Part shown: in pieces, positions 60,228 to 64,000 of the stretch | Position numbering within the stretch: the stretch's first letter is position 1 | How the letters are laid out: each line of letters starts with the position of its first letter | From: Mycobacteriaceae bacterium | GTDB lineage: Bacteria; Actinomycetota; Actinomycetes; Mycobacteriales; Mycobacteriaceae | Direction: 5' to 3' | Length of the DNA stretch: 64,000 bases | NCBI GenBank assembly: GCA_019749805.1 | Contig: JAIEPH010000066.1 | Location: forward strand, 1 to 64,000 | Notes under the pieces: model-generated | What the model was told of the DNA's origin: nothing | The model's database searches: none | The model's input: the letters and a program-made list of their open reading frames with translations, nothing else | Position numbers and translations under genes: made by a program

Positions 60228-60785
60228 ATGACTACGTTCACCATTCCCGGCCTGTCCGACAAGCAGGGCGCCGAGGTGGCCGAAATCCTGCAGAAGGCGC
60301 TGAGCGCGTACAACGATCTACATCTGACCTTGAAGCACATTCACTGGAACGTCGTCGGCCCGAACTTCATCGGCGTACACGAGATGATCGACCCACAGGT
60401 CGAACTCGTTCGCGGGTACGCCGACGACGTCGCCGAGCGCATCGCCGCACTCGGCAAGTCGCCCCAAGGTACGCCGGGCGCCATCATCAAGGACCGCACA
60501 TGGGACGACTACTCGGTAGGCCGCGACACGGTGCAGGCGCACCTGGCCGCCTTGGACCTCGTCTACACCGGCATCATCGAGGATTTGCGTAAGGGCATCG
60601 AACGTCTCGACGACCTCGACCTGGTGTCCCAGGACCTGTTCATCAGCCAGGCGGGCGAGCTGGAGAAGTTCCAGTGGTTCGTCCGGGCGCACCTGGAGAA
60701 CTCCGGCGGCCAGCTGGTCAACGCAGGCGCCAAGACCGAGAAGGCGGCAGCCAGCCGCGCCAAGAAGAAGACCGCGACCAAGTAG
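60228..60785 (+). CDS. dps: Dps-family ferritin, Dps1-like
   Basis: A 185-residue protein closely resembling M. smegmatis Dps1 as I recall it. Ferroxidase-site residues appear in KHIHWNVVGPNFIGVHEMIDPQVE. The C-terminal tail is Lys/Arg-rich (AASRAKKKTATK), as in Dps1, where it binds DNA. It stores iron, detoxifies peroxide and compacts DNA in stationary phase. GAAGGAG precedes the ATG. Confidence 0.93.
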   Translation: MTTFTIPGLSDKQGAEVAEILQKALSAYNDLHLTLKHIHWNVVGPNFIGVHEMIDPQVELVRGYADDVAERIAALGKSPQGTPGAIIKDRTWDDYSVGRDTVQAHLAALDLVYTGIIEDLRKGIERLDDLDLVSQDLFISQAGELEKFQWFVRAHLENSGGQLVNAGAKTEKAAASRAKKKTATK

Positions 60786-60799
60786 CGGCCTGATCCTAC

Positions 60800-60830
60800 C
60801 TCGCCGCCGCATGTGCTGTGCGGCGGCGAG
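60800..60830 (+). terminator. Strong stem-loop after dps
   Basis: Perfect 12-base arms CTCGCCGCCGCA (60800-60811) and TGCGGCGGCGAG (60819-60830) enclose a 7-base loop, 15 bases past the dps stop. The T run that follows is weak, as is common for mycobacterial terminators. Confidence 0.75.
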
Positions 60831-60974
60831 TTCGCGTTTACGGGTCCGAAACCCCAACGCGGACAGGTGATTGACAAAAGTAGCGAGCATTGACGACGAC
60901 ACGAATCGTCCGGCCCGAGGGCTCCCACACGTGGGGCCTGTTCGGGTCCGAGGGGGACTTCGGGTGACCTGCGG

Positions 60975-61751
60975 CTACGTGGTGGCTGAGTCCTCGAGGG
61001 CGTCGTCGCGCACCGGACGGTCGGCCAGTTCCTCATTCCTGCCGAACAGGAACGGGTAGGCGATGCCTGCGATCGCGGCACCGACCAGCGGCGCCAACCA
61101 GAACGCCCAGAGCTGCATCGGTGCGCCGTCACCGTTGAAGAATGCGACGGCCGTGGACCGCGCCGGGTTGACCGAGGTGTTCGAGATGGGGATCGAGATC
61201 AGGTGAATCAGCGTCAGCGTGAGGCCGATTGACAAGCCCGCGAACCCTTTCGGTGCCCGGTCGTCGGTGGACCCGAGAATGACCAACAGGAAGATGCCCG
61301 TCAGCACCACCTCGGTGATCAGGACGGCGGCCAGGGAGTAGCCACCCGGTGAGTGCTCGCCGAAACCGTTGGCGGCCATGTTGCCGGTGGCCGTCCAGCC
61401 GTCCCGGCCCTTGGCGACGACGTAGATGACGATGCCCGCCACCAGTCCGCCGACGACCTGGGTGACCCAGTAGGCGGGCAGCACCTTCCACTCCACCCGG
61501 CGCGCCAGGGCAGCACCGAGCGTCACCGCGGGGTTGAAGTGACCGCCGGAGATCGTGCCGAAGGCGTACACGCCGGTGAGCACGGTCAAACCGAACGCGA
61601 GCGCGACCCCGAGAAAGCCGATACCCAACGACACACCGTCTGCGGAGGCGAATTGGGCGGCGAACACCGCGCTGCCGCAGCCGCCGAGAACCAGCCAGAA
61701 CGTCCCGATGAACTCCGCTGCCAATCTGTGCAGCATGGTGGGCTCGCGCAT
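60975..61751 (-). CDS. aqpZ: Aquaporin Z
   Basis: A 258-residue MIP channel with six membrane segments and both NPA boxes (GGHFNPAVT, NTSVNPARS). The selectivity residues fit a water channel: GTFWLVLGGCGSAV and a His in LTLIHLISIPISN, as in E. coli AqpZ. The C-terminal tail is acidic. ATG 61736 is an alternative start that would remove five residues. Confidence 0.92.
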   Translation of the reverse strand: MREPTMLHRLAAEFIGTFWLVLGGCGSAVFAAQFASADGVSLGIGFLGVALAFGLTVLTGVYAFGTISGGHFNPAVTLGAALARRVEWKVLPAYWVTQVVGGLVAGIVIYVVAKGRDGWTATGNMAANGFGEHSPGGYSLAAVLITEVVLTGIFLLVILGSTDDRAPKGFAGLSIGLTLTLIHLISIPISNTSVNPARSTAVAFFNGDGAPMQLWAFWLAPLVGAAIAGIAYPFLFGRNEELADRPVRDDALEDSATT

Positions 61752-61879
61752 GCGTACTCCTTCGTTGGTGTGACGCCGTGCGCTGAGAGTGACATGAATT
61801 CACGACTCTCGAAGTGGACGTGGCCAAATCGTGCCGTGATGGAAATCAACGGCACCGCGCCGTGATCTGAGCTTCGCCG

Positions 61880-62935
61880 TCACGCGTCGACGGGATTGCA
61901 GCGGTTGACGATCAGAGGGTCGGTCTTGGTGAACGGGAATGCCGGAAGATCATCGATATGCATGTTGAACGTCGCGGCCAGCACTTCCCGCGAGTACGCG
62001 CTCGCCGATGCGCGATACCCGATGTCGCCGGGCATGGGCTGGTCGAAGAAGATCGCGAAATGAATGTCGGGGGCGTCGATGACCTCGATGTGGTGCGGAT
62101 AGGCGCGCGGGATGAAGTAGACGTCGCCCTCCTTGAGGTAGTAGGTGTCGACCGAGCCGTCGGGGTCCATCACCGTCATCCGACCCTTTCCCTTGTGGAC
62201 GTAGCCCATTTCGGCGGTGATGGGATGCCAGTGAAGTTCACGCATACCGTCCTCGCGGATTCGCAGCGAGTACATGGACAAATCCTTCAGCGCCGCCCAG
62301 TACTGGGACCGCGCCAGCCGCGCCGAACCGACTGCGACACCGATGGCCGGACTCTGGGCCTCGACGGCGAACTTGTGCGGATCGTCGAACCTGGCAGTTG
62401 ACGGAACGTCCGGACTTCCGGCGCGGGCGGCGAACTTTCGGTCTGTGGTGTCGCGCCGCATCTTGGCGAAGTCAGCGGCGGGCAGGTCATAGATGTTGCC
62501 AAGCACGGCGTCCGTCATAGCACCGAAAGATGCTGCCAGACCGAAGTCTTCGGGCCTCTCGCTACGAAACGCGAGAATGAACTCGGCGGGGTCCTCTCCG
62601 ATGTTCTCGATGTGGTGCAGTGACCCGGAGTCGATGTGAAACATCTCGCCCGGCCCGACGGTGAAGCTGGAGAACTTGCTGTAGCTGTCCAGAACCGACA
62701 CCAGCGAGGTGCCGGATATGCAGTAGGTGAGCTCGTTGCAGTTGGCATGCCAGTGTGGTGTGCGCATTGCGCCGGGGTTGACGACGATCCGTTTGATCGA
62801 CATGCCGGACAGGATCGGGAACGTGTCGGCGGTGACTCGCGTGATGGAGCCGAGGTCGTTCTGCTCGACGACTTCGCCGTCGGTCAATGAGGTGGCGTGA
62901 AGGCTCGGGCTCTGGGGTGTGGAAGACATCTCCAC
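61880..62935 (-). CDS. Bicupin, oxalate decarboxylase-like
   Basis: A 351-residue protein with two cupin domains. Metal sites are THHx-type HWHANCNELTYCISG in domain 1 and ELHWHPITAEMGYVHKG in domain 2, each with the later His (HHIENI, HHIEVI). The resemblance is to Mn-dependent oxalate decarboxylases. The loop that distinguishes decarboxylase from oxidase cannot be read with confidence. It is preceded by a long inverted repeat (62946-63002). Confidence 0.82.
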   Translation of the reverse strand: MEMSSTPQSPSLHATSLTDGEVVEQNDLGSITRVTADTFPILSGMSIKRIVVNPGAMRTPHWHANCNELTYCISGTSLVSVLDSYSKFSSFTVGPGEMFHIDSGSLHHIENIGEDPAEFILAFRSERPEDFGLAASFGAMTDAVLGNIYDLPAADFAKMRRDTTDRKFAARAGSPDVPSTARFDDPHKFAVEAQSPAIGVAVGSARLARSQYWAALKDLSMYSLRIREDGMRELHWHPITAEMGYVHKGKGRMTVMDPDGSVDTYYLKEGDVYFIPRAYPHHIEVIDAPDIHFAIFFDQPMPGDIGYRASASAYSREVLAATFNMHIDDLPAFPFTKTDPLIVNRCNPVDA

Positions 62936-62945
62936 ATGCTCGCGT

Positions 62946-63002
62946 CGAAATCGGAGTTTTGTAGAGGTCTCCTCGAACTTTCGCTACAAAACGCGGATTT
63001 CG
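62946..63002. promoter_or_regulatory. Long inverted repeat upstream of the bicupin gene
   Basis: Two 19-base arms (62946-62964 and 62984-63002) match at 17 of 19 positions when one is reverse-complemented, with a 19-base loop. The arms contain GTTTTGTAG / CTACAAAAC. The structure lies between the thioesterase stop (63006) and the bicupin start (62935), both minus strand. It could be an operator, a leader hairpin or a terminator. Confidence 0.6.
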
Positions 63003-63005
63003 GGG

Positions 63006-63821
63006 CTAGGTGTACGCGGTGAGGCGTGCGACGATCGCCACCTCGCCGTCGGGGCCGATGGCTGTCGCCTCGCCGATGCCGCTACGGCGGCCTACTCGTA
63101 AAGCCGTTCCGACATAACGTGATTCGGGGCCGCCCTCCCGAGTGCTGAAGAACTGTCGGATGAAATTCACCCGCAGCGATGCGGTACGCAGCACCCGAGT
63201 GTCGCGGCCTGCGGTGACTGCCGCCGAGGCCACCAGTTCGAGTGCCATGGCCGACACCCCGCCGTGCACGATGCCGAGGCTGTTGTTCAGTACCGGATCA
63301 GGCAACTGCTGGAGTATCTTGGCCGAACCACCACTCTCGGCGACTCGAACCGCCATCCGGTCGGCCAGCGTGCCGGGCGGCAGGGGACCCGTTGGTCCGT
63401 CGGGGAATTCGCCGATGTGCTCCGGTGCGCTGATGAAGAAGGACCTCACCGTGGCCGTCGCCAGCGTGGTGCCGCGATGGGACAACTCGCACAGGCCCAG
63501 CGCGACGTCGCTCTTGGCGGCGAACGGCTTCGACGTCGCCGTGACCGGCTCGCCGGGGTCTTCGGCGATGACGTCGACCGCGTCGGGGCGGACTTCGAAT
63601 GACAGCTCGCTGGACACCGTCCACTCGTCGGGGCCTCGGCGGCGGTGGTTGACCAGACCACCGACGTGGTCGACCAGCATCGCCAGCGGCGCGATCGTGA
63701 GCGTGCCGGTGAGCGGATTGACCATCTCGCCTGCGGGTATCGACGCCACGCAGCCGTCCGGACCGTCTTGGGACGTGACGATGCCGAAACGGCCCAAGGG
63801 GGTGTTCAGGGGGTGAGACAT
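63006..63821 (-). CDS. Double-hotdog thioesterase-like protein
   Basis: A 271-residue protein from ATG 63821 with two hotdog halves. The second half carries the PaaI-like signature NNSLGIVHGGVSAMALELV and a C-terminal SLRVNFIRQFF. The first half (GRFGIVTSQDGPDGCVAS) is more divergent and may be structural. Likely hydrolyses an acyl-CoA. The gene is divergent from the copper-type ATPase, with its start 63 bases away. Confidence 0.75.
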   Translation of the reverse strand: MSHPLNTPLGRFGIVTSQDGPDGCVASIPAGEMVNPLTGTLTIAPLAMLVDHVGGLVNHRRRGPDEWTVSSELSFEVRPDAVDVIAEDPGEPVTATSKPFAAKSDVALGLCELSHRGTTLATATVRSFFISAPEHIGEFPDGPTGPLPPGTLADRMAVRVAESGGSAKILQQLPDPVLNNSLGIVHGGVSAMALELVASAAVTAGRDTRVLRTASLRVNFIRQFFSTREGGPESRYVGTALRVGRRSGIGEATAIGPDGEVAIVARLTAYT

Positions 63822-63855
63822 CGCGATCCAGCGTGACGACACGGCCGGTAGCATC

Positions 63856-63877
63856 ATACCCCCTAGGGGTATATACT
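63856..63877 (+). promoter_or_regulatory. CsoR/RicR-type copper operator with -10 element
   Basis: ATACCCC-CTA-GGGGTAT (63856-63872) is the dyad typical of copper-sensing CsoR-family operators. A -10 TATACT (63872-63877) adjoins it, and the next start codon at 63885 lies where transcription should begin. That suggests a leaderless copper-induced transcript. Confidence 0.7.
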
Positions 63878-63884
63878 CACCGCC

Positions 63885-64000
63885 ATGACTGAGGTAGACC
63901 ACACGCAACATCAGGCGTTCGCGGGTCACGAAGGCCACGACGCGCATGCCGGGCACGGTGGGCACGGCGGGCACGGTGACCACGTCGCGGCGTTCCGGCG
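63885..64000 (+). CDS. His-rich N terminus of a heavy-metal (probably copper) P-type ATPase, cut by window end
   Basis: Only the first 38 residues are visible. They contain nine histidines in Gly-His repeats (AGHEGHDAHAGHGGHGGHGDH), followed by the start of a probable membrane-domain lead-in. This His-rich start is typical of CopB-type ATPases. The operator directly upstream supports copper control. The rest lies outside the window. Confidence 0.65.
   Translation, partial: MTEVDHTQHQAFAGHEGHDAHAGHGGHGGHGDHVAAFR

Noticed and set aside
1..64000. tRNA, rRNA or CRISPR arrays
   Set aside because: No cloverleaf-like segment, rRNA stretch or regularly spaced repeats were found by reading; small RNAs cannot be excluded without a covariance search.

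Overview
The window reads as chromosome of a mycobacterium, most likely a free-living Mycolicibacterium-type species. It is GC-rich with many GTG starts. It carries families typical of the genus: a PknH-like kinase with sensor-domain lipoproteins, tandem CYP138 P450s in an order I recall as Rv0135c-Rv0139 of M. tuberculosis, a Dps1-like protein, a DUF222/HNH protein and an F420-type oxidoreductase. The species cannot be fixed from sequence alone. No rRNA, tRNA or CRISPR array was seen, and no gene-free stretch exceeds 300 bases.

Positions 1 to about 17,879 form a mobile metal-resistance island. Its left part is an apparent operon: an unknown protein, a fused XRE/ImmA-type regulator-protease, and a Tn554-type recombination module (two tyrosine recombinases plus a small TnpC-like protein). 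A perfect 8+8 palindrome ends on the base before the first start codon. The cargo follows. First come arsenic and cadmium genes: two ArsR repressors, CadI/ArsI, a DinB-like protein, a frameshifted ACR3 pump, two ArsC-type proteins and a small thioredoxin-fold protein. Next is a CtpG-type P-type ATPase with a CmtR-like repressor. Last is a seven-gene run that repeats a membrane-methyltransferase/SAM-methyltransferase pair around a cyclase-YHS fusion and a membrane-anchored thioredoxin, ending with a Met-rich Tat protein. The right end of the island cuts an Orn/Lys/Arg-type decarboxylase gene just after its PLP-lysine motif. The rest of that gene should lie left of position 1.

Positions 17.9-25.4 kb hold ordinary chromosomal genes: alcohol dehydrogenase, acyl-CoA dehydrogenase, small secreted proteins, an HNH protein, and flavin and F420 proteins. 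From 25.5 to 28.7 kb a glycosyltransferase, a methyltransferase and an alpha/alpha-toroid protein form an operon behind a sigma-A-like promoter with a TetR-type operator. The same promoter-operator geometry recurs at 36.63-36.67 kb before a TetR gene. Between them, 28.7-35.9 kb encodes aerobic benzoate degradation by the box route: PaaX-like regulator, BoxB, BoxC, benzoate-CoA ligase, then a separate ferredoxin reductase and ferredoxin in place of BoxA. This layout suggests the box genes were inserted into an older TetR-controlled locus.

Positions 37.2-44.2 kb hold the CYP138 region with msrA-msrB and a KstR-like site. A large LuxR regulator, an SDR, a shortened ECF sigma factor and an amidohydrolase follow. 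Positions 51.3-56.8 kb carry an FHA protein, a PknH-like kinase and three probable lipoproteins. The rest is housekeeping and stress functions: FAD oxidase, AlkA-like glycosylase, Dps, AqpZ, a bicupin and a thioesterase. The window ends inside a His-rich copper-type ATPase gene behind a CsoR-type operator.
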